Source: Pseudactinotalea sp. HY158
GTDB lineage: Bacteria; Actinomycetota; Actinomycetes; Actinomycetales; Beutenbergiaceae
Reading direction: 5' to 3'
Assembly (NCBI RefSeq): GCF_009660225.1
Contig: NZ_CP045920.1
Span: forward strand, 1,860,001 to 1,924,000
DNA: 64,000 nt
Shown: positions 18,590-27,509 of the stretch, in pieces
How the letters are laid out: each line of letters starts with the position of its first letter
Position numbering within the stretch: the stretch's first letter is position 1
Made by a program: the position numbers and the translations under genes
Notes under the pieces: generated by a model
Databases searched by the model: none
Seen by the model: only the letters and a program-made list of their open reading frames with translations
Told to the model about the DNA's origin: nothing

Positions 18590-20139
18590 CCGAAGTCGGC
18601 CACGTGCCAGCGATAGCTCGGGGCATCGCCCATGAAGTCGAGGAAGTCGTGATACTCGACGATGGCCGTCTCCGGGGTGAAGGTGGCGAGCATGAGCCCC
18701 GAGTAGGACTGGTTCGCCTGCCACTCGCTCGGGAGGGCATCGGCCTCGTCGAGGCACATGATCCCGAGGAACGCGCCGGACTCGCCGGCCGGGTTGCCGG
18801 CCTCGTCGAGCATGCTGAATCCCATTCCGGTGAAGAAGTGTCCGGCCGGGTCCATCTGGTCGTTCGTGTTCACCTCGACGTGGAGCAGCGCGTACTCCGA
18901 GCCGTCCTCGGGCGGGCTGCACAGGAAGTTGCTCGCGTCGGGGGTCCAGCCGACCTCGATGTCCGTGATCGTCAGCTCGGCGATCTCGGTGCCGACCGAC
19001 GTGATCGTGGCGAACTCGCCCGGCTTGAGGTCGACGACGGAACCGGACGCGCCGGGATCGTCCGTGGTCTCCTCCGCCGTGGGCTCCTCGCTCGTCGGCT
19101 CCGGCGCGGGGGTCGTCGGGTCGGGGGTCGGCTCCTCGGTCTGCGTCACGGTGGGCGCCGCCGTGGGGCCGGCGGCCGGGCTGTCCGAATCGGACAGCAG
19201 GGCGACGATTCCCCACACCACGGCCGCGAGCACGAGCACGAGGATCACGATGATCGTGACGATCAGCCCGGTTCGCTTCTTCCGGGGCTCACCCGGGCCA
19301 CCCGGACCACCCGGACCGGTCGGGCCACCTGCACCCGGGCCTCCGGGCTGACCAGGCTGGCCAGGATGACCAGGCTGGCCGGGATAGGCGCCGGCGTAGG
19401 CCGGGTACTGCTGACCGGGCTGACCCTGATAGGGCGACGTGCCCGGGTCGTGCTGGGCCGCCGCGTAGCTGAAGCCGGCGCCTTCGCCGCCGTATTGCCC
19501 GGCAGGAGGCTGCCCGGGCGCGCCACCGAACTGCTGGGTCGGCTGCTCACCGAACTGCTGCCCGAACTGCTGGGTGGGCTGGTCACCGAATTGCTGCCCG
19601 AACTGCTGCGTGGGCTGCTCACCGAACTGCTGCCCGAACTGCTGGGTCGGCTGGTCACCGAACTGCTGCCCCTGGGACTCCGCGGATCCCTGCCACTGCT
19701 GCGCGGGTGCTTCCGGAGCGGGGGCTTGCTGAGCAGGCGCCTCCTGGGCGGGCGGCTGGTGTTCGGGCGCCGACGGGGCGGGGGCACTTGCGCCTGTACC
19801 GGGCAATGGAGCTGCCGCTGCGGCGGCGGAGGGTCCAAGATGCTGCGGCGCCGGCGCACTGGGCTCGCGCGGCGCCTCCTGCTGCTCTCCGGCTGGGGCG
19901 GAAGCGGCGGCCGCGTCGTGCGGCGCGGAGCCCCCGTTGTCGATCGGCCCGGGAGTCTGAGGAGCGGGAACCTGGGGGGCGGGAGCCTGCGGAGCGGGCA
20001 CACCGGCCGCGTCGTCGATCCAGAACTGCCACCCTTCGGGGGCGGGCGGCCACGAAGGATCGGGCTGCCAACCGGCGGGCGGGGTCCACCCCTCCGGTGG
20101 CTGCGGCCAGCCCGGCGCTGGATTGAAACGGTGGGCCAT
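18586..20139 (-). CDS. DUF2510-like membrane protein with Gln-rich repeats
   Basis: A 517-aa single-pass membrane protein. The N-terminal 45 residues (PPEGWTPPAGWQPDPSWPPA) are of the DUF2510 type. A cytoplasmic Pro/Gln/Gly-rich linker follows, with four 12-aa repeats (GQQFGDQPTQQF and GQQFGEQPTQQF) near residues 155-205. One membrane segment lies near residues 290-315 (TGLIVTIIVILVLVLAAVVW), then a Thr/Pro-rich stalk. The outer C-terminal domain (about 370-517) is of the DUF4352 / telokin-like type, with one cysteine pair (NFLCSPP and GIMCLDE). Its role is unknown. The start has GAGGTAG 5 nt upstream, and the stop overlaps the def start. Confidence 0.8.
   Translation of the reverse strand: MAHRFNPAPGWPQPPEGWTPPAGWQPDPSWPPAPEGWQFWIDDAAGVPAPQAPAPQVPAPQTPGPIDNGGSAPHDAAAASAPAGEQQEAPREPSAPAPQHLGPSAAAAAAPLPGTGASAPAPSAPEHQPPAQEAPAQQAPAPEAPAQQWQGSAESQGQQFGDQPTQQFGQQFGEQPTQQFGQQFGDQPTQQFGQQFGEQPTQQFGGAPGQPPAGQYGGEGAGFSYAAAQHDPGTSPYQGQPGQQYPAYAGAYPGQPGHPGQPGQPGGPGAGGPTGPGGPGGPGEPRKKRTGLIVTIIVILVLVLAAVVWGIVALLSDSDSPAAGPTAAPTVTQTEEPTPDPTTPAPEPTSEEPTAEETTDDPGASGSVVDLKPGEFATITSVGTEIAELTITDIEVGWTPDASNFLCSPPEDGSEYALLHVEVNTNDQMDPAGHFFTGMGFSMLDEAGNPAGESGAFLGIMCLDEADALPSEWQANQSYSGLMLATFTPETAIVEYHDFLDFMGDAPSYRWHVADFG
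19526..19670. repeat. 36-bp tandem repeat, four copies
   Basis: Four in-frame copies encode the 12-aa unit GQQFG(D/E)QPTQQF. The D and E versions alternate, so the real duplication unit was probably 72 bp. Confidence 0.88.
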
Positions 20140-20460
20140 CGATCTACCTCATCTGTGGACACGGCTATAACGGCCCAATCCTAGGGCACAGGCCCAGCCA
20201 GGACGCGGCGGGGGCACACTGCTCGATGGGGAGAACTTCCCTGCTCGAATGCACCGGGCGGCGGCCCTTCGAGGGCCGATGGCGGCCGGTATCGAACCCG
20301 TGCCGGTCTGGCTGAGCCTGGGTAGACCAGACGAACTCGGCTGAGACCGTGTCCCCGGCGCACGGTGCCGCGCCCGCGCGGAGCACCGATGAGCACACAC
20401 CGCCCGGTTCCATCGTGCGTACGTCGCGACGATCAAACGCCGCACATTGCCTTCCCTGGG
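20140..20460. other. Intergenic region with candidate promoter of the DUF2510-like gene
   Basis: About 320 bp with no gene seen on either strand. On the minus strand a TAGGAT hexamer at 20177-20182 could be the -10 element for the DUF2510-like gene, about 40 nt upstream of its start. A -35 was not clear. Confidence 0.4.
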
Positions 20461-20532
20461 CTCCCCCGACTGGATTCGAACCAGTAACCATCCGATTAAC
20501 AGTCGGACGCTCTGCCGTTGAGCTACGGGGGA
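20461..20532 (-). tRNA. tRNA-Asn (anticodon GTT)
   Basis: The reverse strand folds as a 72-nt cloverleaf. The acceptor stem is TCCCCCG with CGGGGGA, discriminator G. The D-arm is TAGCTCAACGGCAGAGC, the anticodon loop is CTGTTAA and the T-arm contains GGTTCGAATCC. CCA is not encoded. Confidence 0.96.
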
Positions 20533-20675
20533 TCGCCTGGCCAATAATACATACTCGAGAGGGTGCCCGTGACATCCAGGGGGTGGCACAGATCACGCCC
20601 GAATCGGCCTGCTCTGCACACTCGGCATTCTCTCGCAACAGGGCCCGTCCCGGTTTCGCGCAAGGGCCGGCTGCC

Positions 20676-23261
20676 TCAGAAGGGTGGTTCGTCGGGGTAG
20701 CGGCGGGCGTCGTCTTCTTCGGCGGCGCGGTGGGCTGCGCGGGTGGTGTCGGCGCGGTCGCTCAGGCGGGTGTCTCGGCTGTGGACGATGGCGAGGGTGT
20801 CGGGGGTGGCCTGGGACCAGTGGGCCCGGTTGGCGCGTTCCCGCTGCGGGGACAGCGGCGCGGGCACGGCGGGCGAGCCGGGGGCGCCGGATGTGCCGGT
20901 CGTCGTGCCGGTGGCCGGCTCGATCGCTCCCGTGCCGCCGCGCGTGGCGGCGGTCTCGGCGGTCTCGTGCGTGTCGCGGTGCTCGGCGGGGCCGGCGGGT
21001 TCGGTGGTGGCCTGGGTGTCGAGGGTGCCCCAGGGGGTGCGTAGGAGGCGGATGCCGTGGGGGCCGGTCCACAGGTAGGTGCCGGCGTCGAGTTTGGCGT
21101 AGGACCAGGCCGCGTGGCGCCCGCGCGAGGCGGAATCGGTGTGGGCGTGGGTCTTGAGGCGGTGATGCGCCCTGCACAGCGGGGCGAGGTTGCACGGGCA
21201 GGTCGCGCCCCCGGTCACGACCACGCCGCCGACCTCGCCGCTCCTGCCGGCGTCGGTGGTGTGCCAGGCGTCGATGTGGTCGAGGTCGCAGGCGCGGGCG
21301 GTGCGGGTGCACCAGGGGAAGGCGCATCGGTCGGTGGTCAGGATGGCCTGGGTGCGCATCCGTTCGGTCGGGGTGTAGGAATCGGTCGCGAGGGGCTCGT
21401 CCAGGTCGAGGACCGGGCGCACGATGATCTCGGGCACGAAACACGACCCGGACCCGCCCTCCCCGGGCAGACCGGTCCCGAGCAGACCGGTCCTGGGCAG
21501 ACCGGTGCCGGGCAGCACGGTCTCGGGCAGCACGGTGCTGGGCAGTACGGTGCCGGGCTGTCCCGGGGATGCGGGCGCAGCTGTCCCGTTGAGACGCGCA
21601 CCCTCGGGCACACCCGTCTCCTCAGGGCCGGGTGCGGGTGTGCCCGGTGCCGCGGGCGCGTGTGCGGGCGGGAGGGTGGTGGGGCGGTGGAAGAGGGAGC
21701 CGAGTTCGGCGGCGGTGATGACCGCGCCGCGGGGTAGGCCGCGGGCCTCGACCCGGACCGGGACCCGGCGCAGCCGTTCACGATCGAACCCGCCACCCGC
21801 AGCCCGCGCGCCGGCACCCGGCACACGCGGATCACCACGATCACCGAAATCGCAACGATCACCCGGATCGCCGGGATCGCCGGGATCACCCGGATCGCCG
21901 GGTGGTCGTGGCGGGCTGGTGGTCGGGAGTCCGGCGGGCCAGAGGTCGGCGGCCTGGAGGTGCAGGTACATCAGGATCCGGCCCCGCGGCACGCCCGCAC
22001 CACCGGTGTCCGGCGCGCCCTGATGACCCGGCGTGCTCGATGGTTCGGATGCGCCGGCCGGGTCGGAGGCCTCAGCAGAGTCGGCCCTCCCGAACGGGTC
22101 GGGCTCGCCCGGTTGGTCTGGTTGGGCTGGTTGGTCGGGGCCGGTGGGGGTGCAGCCGGGTAGGGGTGTGTGGCCGTAGCGGGCGCGGGCGAGGTCGCCC
22201 AGGGCGTAGGCGCGTAGGTCTCCGGCGGGCAGGTCCCAGCCCTGGGCCTGGATCATGCCGGCGAGGTGATCGATCACGTCCTGCAGGATCCGGCCATCGG
22301 CCGCGGGTAGGACCGCGTGCATGCGCGAGTCCCCGGTGGCGGTCTCGGCGTGGGTGAAGGTGACATCCCGGGCCGGGCCCTGATCGGCGGCTTGTTCGGC
22401 GGCCTCGTACTCGGTGGGCATGTGCCGGATGAGGGCCTCCTTGATCAGCCCATCGAGCTGGGAACGCCCGAAGTTCAACGGCACGAGCGAGAGCTGGGAG
22501 TCGACGAACCCGCAGGCCTCGACCGACAGGAACAGGGTCGCCGCCGCGATCTGACGGGCCCGCCAGACCCGGACCCGCCCGGCCAGGGCCCGGGCGAACA
22601 GCAGCGGGAGCCGGGTACGTAACTGTTCGGCCTCGAGCAGGAGACGCTGGGCGGCGTCCAGGCCCATCCCGGCCCCGGCCGCGAACGTGGAGATCGAGTA
22701 CTCCTCCACCGTCCACAACCCCCGCTGCCCCGATCCCACACCCGGAACCAGATCCGCGGCCGTCAACGGATGCGACGCCGGATCCGTAGCACGATCCAGC
22801 ACGCTCGCCCGCCCGTCCCCGTCGGGAACCGGCCCAGGAACCGCGGCCGAGCCAGCCGCGTTCGAGCCAGCCGTGGCCGAGCCGGCCGCGGTCGAGCCGT
22901 CACGACCATCGCTGCTGCTCCCGCTCCGGCTGCTGCTACTCCGGGTGTTCGTGTTGTTGTTGGCGGCGGCGGTGTGGATGGCGGTGATCTCGCGTTGGCG
23001 GGCGTCGTGATCGATCTGGTCCCATTCGGCCTTCTGGGCCAGGGTGGCCTCCACGACCAGCGGGGGCAGATGGGCCAGGGTGTCCTCACCCTCGTCCTCG
23101 GCCGCGATCACATACGGATGATGCTCGACCCACAGCGCCGCCAACGCGAGCCGCTCGAGCATCACCTCATCCATGACCTCCCGGCCCCGACGCAGCCGGG
23201 CGAGCATGGCCGAATCATCGACCACCTCCCGCTCGAACCGCTGAAGTTCCATACCAAACAT
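20676..23261 (-). CDS. DUF222 / HNH endonuclease family protein (copy 1)
   Basis: An 861-aa protein of the actinobacterial DUF222-HNH (13E12-like) family. The N-terminal DUF222 part starts at MFGMELQRFEREVVDD and includes LWTVEEYSISTFAAGAGMG and VWRARQIAAAT. The HNH domain near residues 655-730 has paired cysteines (RCAFPWC and CPCNLAPLC) around LDHIDAWH and AHHRLKTH, so the metal and catalytic residues are intact. Between these and at the C-terminus are long low-complexity linkers made of short repeats (GDPGDPGDPGDP and VLP/GLP units). The family is multicopy in many actinomycetes and its role is unclear; mobile behaviour is suspected. The start choice (23261 or 23252) is uncertain. Confidence 0.85.
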   Translation of the reverse strand: MFGMELQRFEREVVDDSAMLARLRRGREVMDEVMLERLALAALWVEHHPYVIAAEDEGEDTLAHLPPLVVEATLAQKAEWDQIDHDARQREITAIHTAAANNNTNTRSSSSRSGSSSDGRDGSTAAGSATAGSNAAGSAAVPGPVPDGDGRASVLDRATDPASHPLTAADLVPGVGSGQRGLWTVEEYSISTFAAGAGMGLDAAQRLLLEAEQLRTRLPLLFARALAGRVRVWRARQIAAATLFLSVEACGFVDSQLSLVPLNFGRSQLDGLIKEALIRHMPTEYEAAEQAADQGPARDVTFTHAETATGDSRMHAVLPAADGRILQDVIDHLAGMIQAQGWDLPAGDLRAYALGDLARARYGHTPLPGCTPTGPDQPAQPDQPGEPDPFGRADSAEASDPAGASEPSSTPGHQGAPDTGGAGVPRGRILMYLHLQAADLWPAGLPTTSPPRPPGDPGDPGDPGDPGDRCDFGDRGDPRVPGAGARAAGGGFDRERLRRVPVRVEARGLPRGAVITAAELGSLFHRPTTLPPAHAPAAPGTPAPGPEETGVPEGARLNGTAAPASPGQPGTVLPSTVLPETVLPGTGLPRTGLLGTGLPGEGGSGSCFVPEIIVRPVLDLDEPLATDSYTPTERMRTQAILTTDRCAFPWCTRTARACDLDHIDAWHTTDAGRSGEVGGVVVTGGATCPCNLAPLCRAHHRLKTHAHTDSASRGRHAAWSYAKLDAGTYLWTGPHGIRLLRTPWGTLDTQATTEPAGPAEHRDTHETAETAATRGGTGAIEPATGTTTGTSGAPGSPAVPAPLSPQRERANRAHWSQATPDTLAIVHSRDTRLSDRADTTRAAHRAAEEDDARRYPDEPPF

Positions 23262-23503
23262 GGTCCCAGCACCCACCGACATTCCCCCGGGACACCGGGG
23301 ACATCAGAGAGACCGGCGACATCCGGGGAGATCGGAATACCCAGGGCGTCGGACGGCGGGATGCTGCGCAACGAGCGCAGGACATCGCGCCACCCCGACG
23401 ACCAGATCCGCCGCAGGATCATGCGGACCGGTTGCGGGCATAGTGCAGAAGGAGAGCTCGACGCCGGAGCATGCCCGGACGGCGGGATGCCCCGCCGCGA
23501 GGC

Positions 23504-23998
23504 TTACAGACCGACGATCTCCCAGAGCCGCCGCTCGAGCTGCGCGAGCTGCTCATCGAGCTCCGGGGTGCGGCGGACGTCGCGGGTGGCGCTGATTTGG
23601 GAGAACAGCTCACCGTCCGGCTTGCGTCGCACGGAGGCGCGAAGCTGCGCGCGCGACCCGGGAATCCGTTCGAACTCCACGTAGACGATCGAGGAGTCGA
23701 CCCGTTCCTTGAACACGCGCGGGAAGTGCTTGGGGGCGTCGTCGAGGGTGGTGAGCGTCGCGCCCGTGGAGTTGTCGACCCACGTGATCGTCAGCGTGTG
23801 CTCGTCCTCGTCCCAGTCTCCGCCCGCGACGTCGTACCAGGGCCGGCTCCACGCGAGTCGCCAGCCGTGCTCGTCGGGTGTCACCACGGCGATCGTATCG
23901 ATCGTCGCGATCGCCCAGTGCTGGTCGAGGAGCTCGACCACCGCGAGGTGCCTACCCGGGACGAGCGCGGCAACGGCCGCCGGTGCTTTCTTTGCCAT
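23504..23998 (-). CDS. Uncharacterised protein (164 aa)
   Basis: A soluble acidic protein that I cannot assign to a named family. Visible features are an N-terminal MAKKAPAAVAALVPGRHL and a beta-rich middle with TLTITWVDNSTGATLT. FPRVFKERVDSSIVYVEFER follows, then a C-terminal helix rich in Glu, Leu and Arg (ELDEQLAQLERRLWEIVGL) that could be a coiled coil. There is no signal peptide or membrane segment. The ATG at 23998 is the first in-frame methionine consistent with an independent gene. It lies alone between a DUF222-HNH gene and a tRNA. Coding is supported by the strong third-position GC pattern and a sensible composition. Confidence 0.7.
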   Translation of the reverse strand: MAKKAPAAVAALVPGRHLAVVELLDQHWAIATIDTIAVVTPDEHGWRLAWSRPWYDVAGGDWDEDEHTLTITWVDNSTGATLTTLDDAPKHFPRVFKERVDSSIVYVEFERIPGSRAQLRASVRRKPDGELFSQISATRDVRRTPELDEQLAQLERRLWEIVGL

Positions 23999-24098
23999 GA
24001 TGCCGAACCTACCCCGCTCGAGACCGGAGGGACGCCCGGCTCGTCGTTCGCGGAACGTTCGAGGCCACGACCGCGATCGGCGCAACGAGGCGTCGCGG

Positions 24099-24172
24099 TG
24101 CCCCAGGTGGGGCTTGAACCCACGACCGACGGATTATGAGTCCGCTGCTCTGACCGGCTGAGCTACTGGGGC
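24099..24172 (-). tRNA. tRNA with anticodon CAT (Met or Ile2)
   Basis: The reverse strand folds as a 74-nt cloverleaf. The acceptor is GCCCCAG with CTGGGGC, discriminator A. The D-arm is TAGCTCAGCCGGTCAGAGC, the anticodon loop is CTCATAA and the T-arm contains GGTTCAAGCCC. It lacks the initiator hallmark of three G-C pairs in the anticodon stem. Elongator Met and lysidine-modified Ile2 cannot be told apart by eye. Confidence 0.93.
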
Positions 24173-24241
24173 GACGAGCACACTGTACCGGCCGCCCGAG
24201 CGGCTCCGGCACACGTGCTCACCTGCGGGGACGCCGCGGCC

Positions 24242-26182
24242 TCACCCCTGCAGGGAGCGGCGACGCTCCTCGAGGGTGAGGAGGTCGGCGAAGAGCTGCT
24301 GATAGCCCGGGTCGGTGGGCGGGGTGCGCTGCAGGCGCGCCTTGAGGTCGCCGATCTGCCGGTTGAGGCCGAGCCGCACGAGCGCCGTGAGTACGCCACC
24401 GGCCCACTCCCCCACGTGCTCGGGCTGGTCTTGCGGCAGGGGCGACACGGCGAGCTCCGTGATGAGCGGGGCGACCGGCCCGGCGCCCTCGAGCACCTGC
24501 CCCGCCCACTGCGCCATCGCCTGCTGGGCGGCGCCCGCCCCCGCGCCCGCGACGCTCAGCTGCTCGACGAGCCCGCCGTAGGCGCTCACCCCGCCGGCGG
24601 CGCGGATCGCGTCGAGCACGGCCCGGTGGGCGGGCACGGTGAAGGTCTCCGGGGCGAGCTCGTCGAATCCCGCGGCCATGGCATGGTCCGGCAGCTGCAG
24701 CACCACTTCGAGCACCTGCCGCTCGAGCCGCACGACCGGATCGTCGAGGCCCGCGGGACCCGCGTAGCCGCGCCCCGCGACCGGTCTGGCGACCTCGTGG
24801 TCGCCCCCGCCGCCCGCCCGGCCCGCGGACTGCACGGCGCGCCGCACGACGTTCTCGTCCATGCCCAGCTCCCCGGCGAGCACCCGCGCGTACTCGCTGC
24901 GCAGCGCGACGTCCCGGATCCGGGCGACGACCGGGGCGCCGGCCCGCAGCGCCGTCACCCGACCCTCGGCCGTCTCGAGATCGACCCGGCTCATGACCGA
25001 GGTGATCGCGAACTCGAACAGCGGCGTGCGCGTGGCCACGAGTTCCCGCAGCGCCTCGTCGCCGGCGTGCTGACGCAGGTCGCACGGGTCCATGCCATGG
25101 GACTCCACGGACACGAACGTCTGCGCCGCGAAGCGCTGATCCTCCTCGAACGCGCGCAGCGCCGCCTTCTGCCCGGCCTCGTCGCCGTCGAAGGTGAAGA
25201 TCACCTCTCCACCGAAGCTGCCACCCGTGGCGAGCATGATCCCGGAGGCGCTCGTGGCGGCGTCGCCGAGGAGTCTCCTCGCCACGCGGATGTGGTCGGC
25301 GCCGAACGCCGTGCCGCACGTGGCCACGGCTGTCGGCACCCCGGCCAGATGCATGGCCATGACGTCGGTATACCCCTCGACCACGACGAGCTGTTTGCGC
25401 CGGGCGATCTCCCGCTTTGCCACGTCGATCCCGTAGAGCACCTGCGCCTTCTTGTACAGCGGGGTCTCGGGGGTGTTGAGGTACTTCGGCCCGGGGTCGT
25501 CGTCGTAGAGGCGCCGCGCCCCGAAGCCGATGACCGAGCCCGTCGTGTCCCGGATCGGCCACATGAGCCGGCCCCGGAACCGGTCGTAGGAGCCCCGGTT
25601 CCCCTGGCTGACGAGCCCGCCCGCGAGGAGCTCGGCCTCCGTGAACGTCCGATTGCGCAGGTGCCGGGCGAGGTTGTCCCACCCCTTCGGGGCATATCCC
25701 ACCCCGAACTGCGCGGCCGCCGCGCGGTCGAAGCCCCGCTCGGCCAGGAACCGGCGTGCGACGGCGGCCTCCGGGCTCACGAGCTGCTCCTCGTAGAAGG
25801 CGGCGGCGAGTCCGTGGGCCTCGAGCAGGCGCTGACGCTTGCCCGGGTCGGGCCCCTTGCGCCCGCCGCTGCCGTCCTCCTCGTAGCGCAGCTGCACGCC
25901 GGCCCGGGCCGCGAGATGCTCGACCGCCTCCGCGAAGGCGAGGTGGTCGATCTTCATCACGAAGTCGATCACGTCACCGCCCTCGCCGCAGCCGAAGCAG
26001 TGGTAGAGGCCCAGCTGGGGGCGCACGTGGAACGAGGGCGTGCGCTCGTCGTGGAACGGGCACAGCCCCTTCATCGAGCCCACGCCGGCCGACCGCAGGG
26101 TCACGTGCGCCCCGACGATCTCCTCGATCCGGGCGCGCTCGCGCACCGCGGTGATGTCCTCCACCCGGATCCGCCCGACCAC
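24242..26182 (-). CDS. dnaG: DNA primase
   Basis: DnaG makes RNA primers at the replication fork. The 646-aa protein has the N-terminal zinc ribbon (C41, H44, C62, C65 in CPFHDERTPSFH and YHCFGCGEGG). The TOPRIM domain has VVVEGYTDVMAMH, where the catalytic Glu lies, and IFTFDGDEAGQKA. A C-terminal region for helicase contact follows. The GTG at 26182 was chosen because VGRIRVEDITAVRERA is the normal DnaG start; it lies 4 nt after the dgt stop. dgt-dnaG is a known actinobacterial pairing. Confidence 0.96.
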   Translation of the reverse strand: MVGRIRVEDITAVRERARIEEIVGAHVTLRSAGVGSMKGLCPFHDERTPSFHVRPQLGLYHCFGCGEGGDVIDFVMKIDHLAFAEAVEHLAARAGVQLRYEEDGSGGRKGPDPGKRQRLLEAHGLAAAFYEEQLVSPEAAVARRFLAERGFDRAAAAQFGVGYAPKGWDNLARHLRNRTFTEAELLAGGLVSQGNRGSYDRFRGRLMWPIRDTTGSVIGFGARRLYDDDPGPKYLNTPETPLYKKAQVLYGIDVAKREIARRKQLVVVEGYTDVMAMHLAGVPTAVATCGTAFGADHIRVARRLLGDAATSASGIMLATGGSFGGEVIFTFDGDEAGQKAALRAFEEDQRFAAQTFVSVESHGMDPCDLRQHAGDEALRELVATRTPLFEFAITSVMSRVDLETAEGRVTALRAGAPVVARIRDVALRSEYARVLAGELGMDENVVRRAVQSAGRAGGGGDHEVARPVAGRGYAGPAGLDDPVVRLERQVLEVVLQLPDHAMAAGFDELAPETFTVPAHRAVLDAIRAAGGVSAYGGLVEQLSVAGAGAGAAQQAMAQWAGQVLEGAGPVAPLITELAVSPLPQDQPEHVGEWAGGVLTALVRLGLNRQIGDLKARLQRTPPTDPGYQQLFADLLTLEERRRSLQG

Positions 26183-26186
26183 CGTC

Positions 26187-27494
26187 TCAGGCCCCCCGGC
26201 ACATGCTCGCGTGCAGCGCGATCGCGGACAGGTCGGTGAGCGAGGCGACCTGATCGATGACCACCCGAAGGCGAGTGGCGTCGTCGTCGGCCTCGAGCCA
26301 GTCGAGGCGGAACGGCTCCTCGAGCGCGGTCTCGGCACGCTCGGACAACACCTCGACGAGATCCGAGAGCATGCTGCGCTGGCGCTGATACACCGGCTCG
26401 AGCTCGCGCGGGGCCATGACATACGTCGCCGCGAGCCCCTTGAGCACCACGATCTCGGCCTCGATCTCGGGCGGCACCACGAGGTCGGCGGCGTAGCGCA
26501 CGAGCGGCCCCTGCCCGAACCGCTCGCGGGTGGCATCCGCCGCCTCCCGGCAGAACCGCCCGATGAGCTGGCTCGTCATGTCCTTGAGGGTGGCGAGCGA
26601 GCGGCGCGAGCCGTCGTAGGAGCGCACCCAGTTCGGATGCTCGCGCAGCCGATTCGTGGCGCCCACGAGGTCGGAGTCCGACAGGTCCGGGTCGTACCAG
26701 TCGCGCACGTGGTCGAGCACCCGGTCGACCTCGGCCGGATCGCGCAGCACTCCCGGGTGCAGCCGGCCGCCCACGATCGCATCCTCGACGTCGTGCACCG
26801 AATAGGAGATGTCGTCGGCCAGGTCCATCACCTGCGCCTCGAGGCAGCGCACCTTCGCCGGGGCGCCGGCCCGCAGCCACTCGTACACCGGCAGGTCGTC
26901 GGCGTAGACCCCGAACTTCGCGGTCACCGTGCCGTCGTGGCCGACGGGCCCCTCCCCCGTCCCCCAGGGGTACTTCGTGGCCGCGTCGAGGCTCGCCCGC
27001 GTGAGGTTGAGGCCGCAGGAGCCGCCGTCCGGCGCGAAGGTCTTCGGCTCGAGCCGCGTGAGCAGCCGCAGGGTCTGGGCGTTCCCCTCGAAGCCGCCGA
27101 TGGTCATCGCGAGCAGATCGAGCGCGCCCTCGCCGTTGTGGCCGAACGGGGGATGCCCGAGGTCGTGGGACAGGCACGCCGTGTCGACCACGTCCGGGTC
27201 GCAGCCGAGCGACTTGCCCAGCTCCCGACCGACCTGGGCCACCTCGAGGGAATGCGTGAGCCGGGTGCGCACGAAGTCGTCCGTGCCCGGACCGAGCACC
27301 TGGGTCTTCGCCCCGAGGCGCCGCAACGCGCTCGAATGCACCACCCGCGCCCGGTCACGTTGGAATGCGGTGCGGTGGGTGTGCTTGGGGGGCTCGGTCA
27401 GCCACCGCTGCTCGTCGGCGGCGGCGTAGTGGTCGGACACGTCCGCAGGATAGTCGTTTCCCGCCGGCCCCGCCGATCCGATCCACAGGCTCAC
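26187..27494 (-). CDS. dgt: Deoxyguanosinetriphosphate triphosphohydrolase-like protein
   Basis: A 435-aa HD-domain enzyme that cleaves dGTP or other dNTPs to the nucleoside and tripolyphosphate. The metal ligands are seen in RTRLTHSLEV, ACLSHDLGHPPFGHNGE and DLADDISYSVHDVED. Further family motifs are RVVHSSALRRLGAKTQV and GFEGNAQTLRLLTRLE. It sits between a polysaccharide deacetylase gene and dnaG, with 15 and 4 nt gaps, so it is likely in one transcription unit with both. The start ATG at 27494 gives a slightly long N-terminus; a GTG near VSDHYAAADEQRW is an alternative. Confidence 0.93.
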   Translation of the reverse strand: MSLWIGSAGPAGNDYPADVSDHYAAADEQRWLTEPPKHTHRTAFQRDRARVVHSSALRRLGAKTQVLGPGTDDFVRTRLTHSLEVAQVGRELGKSLGCDPDVVDTACLSHDLGHPPFGHNGEGALDLLAMTIGGFEGNAQTLRLLTRLEPKTFAPDGGSCGLNLTRASLDAATKYPWGTGEGPVGHDGTVTAKFGVYADDLPVYEWLRAGAPAKVRCLEAQVMDLADDISYSVHDVEDAIVGGRLHPGVLRDPAEVDRVLDHVRDWYDPDLSDSDLVGATNRLREHPNWVRSYDGSRRSLATLKDMTSQLIGRFCREAADATRERFGQGPLVRYAADLVVPPEIEAEIVVLKGLAATYVMAPRELEPVYQRQRSMLSDLVEVLSERAETALEEPFRLDWLEADDDATRLRVVIDQVASLTDLSAIALHASMCRGA

Positions 27495-27509
27495 CCTCGC
27501 ACCCGCCCG

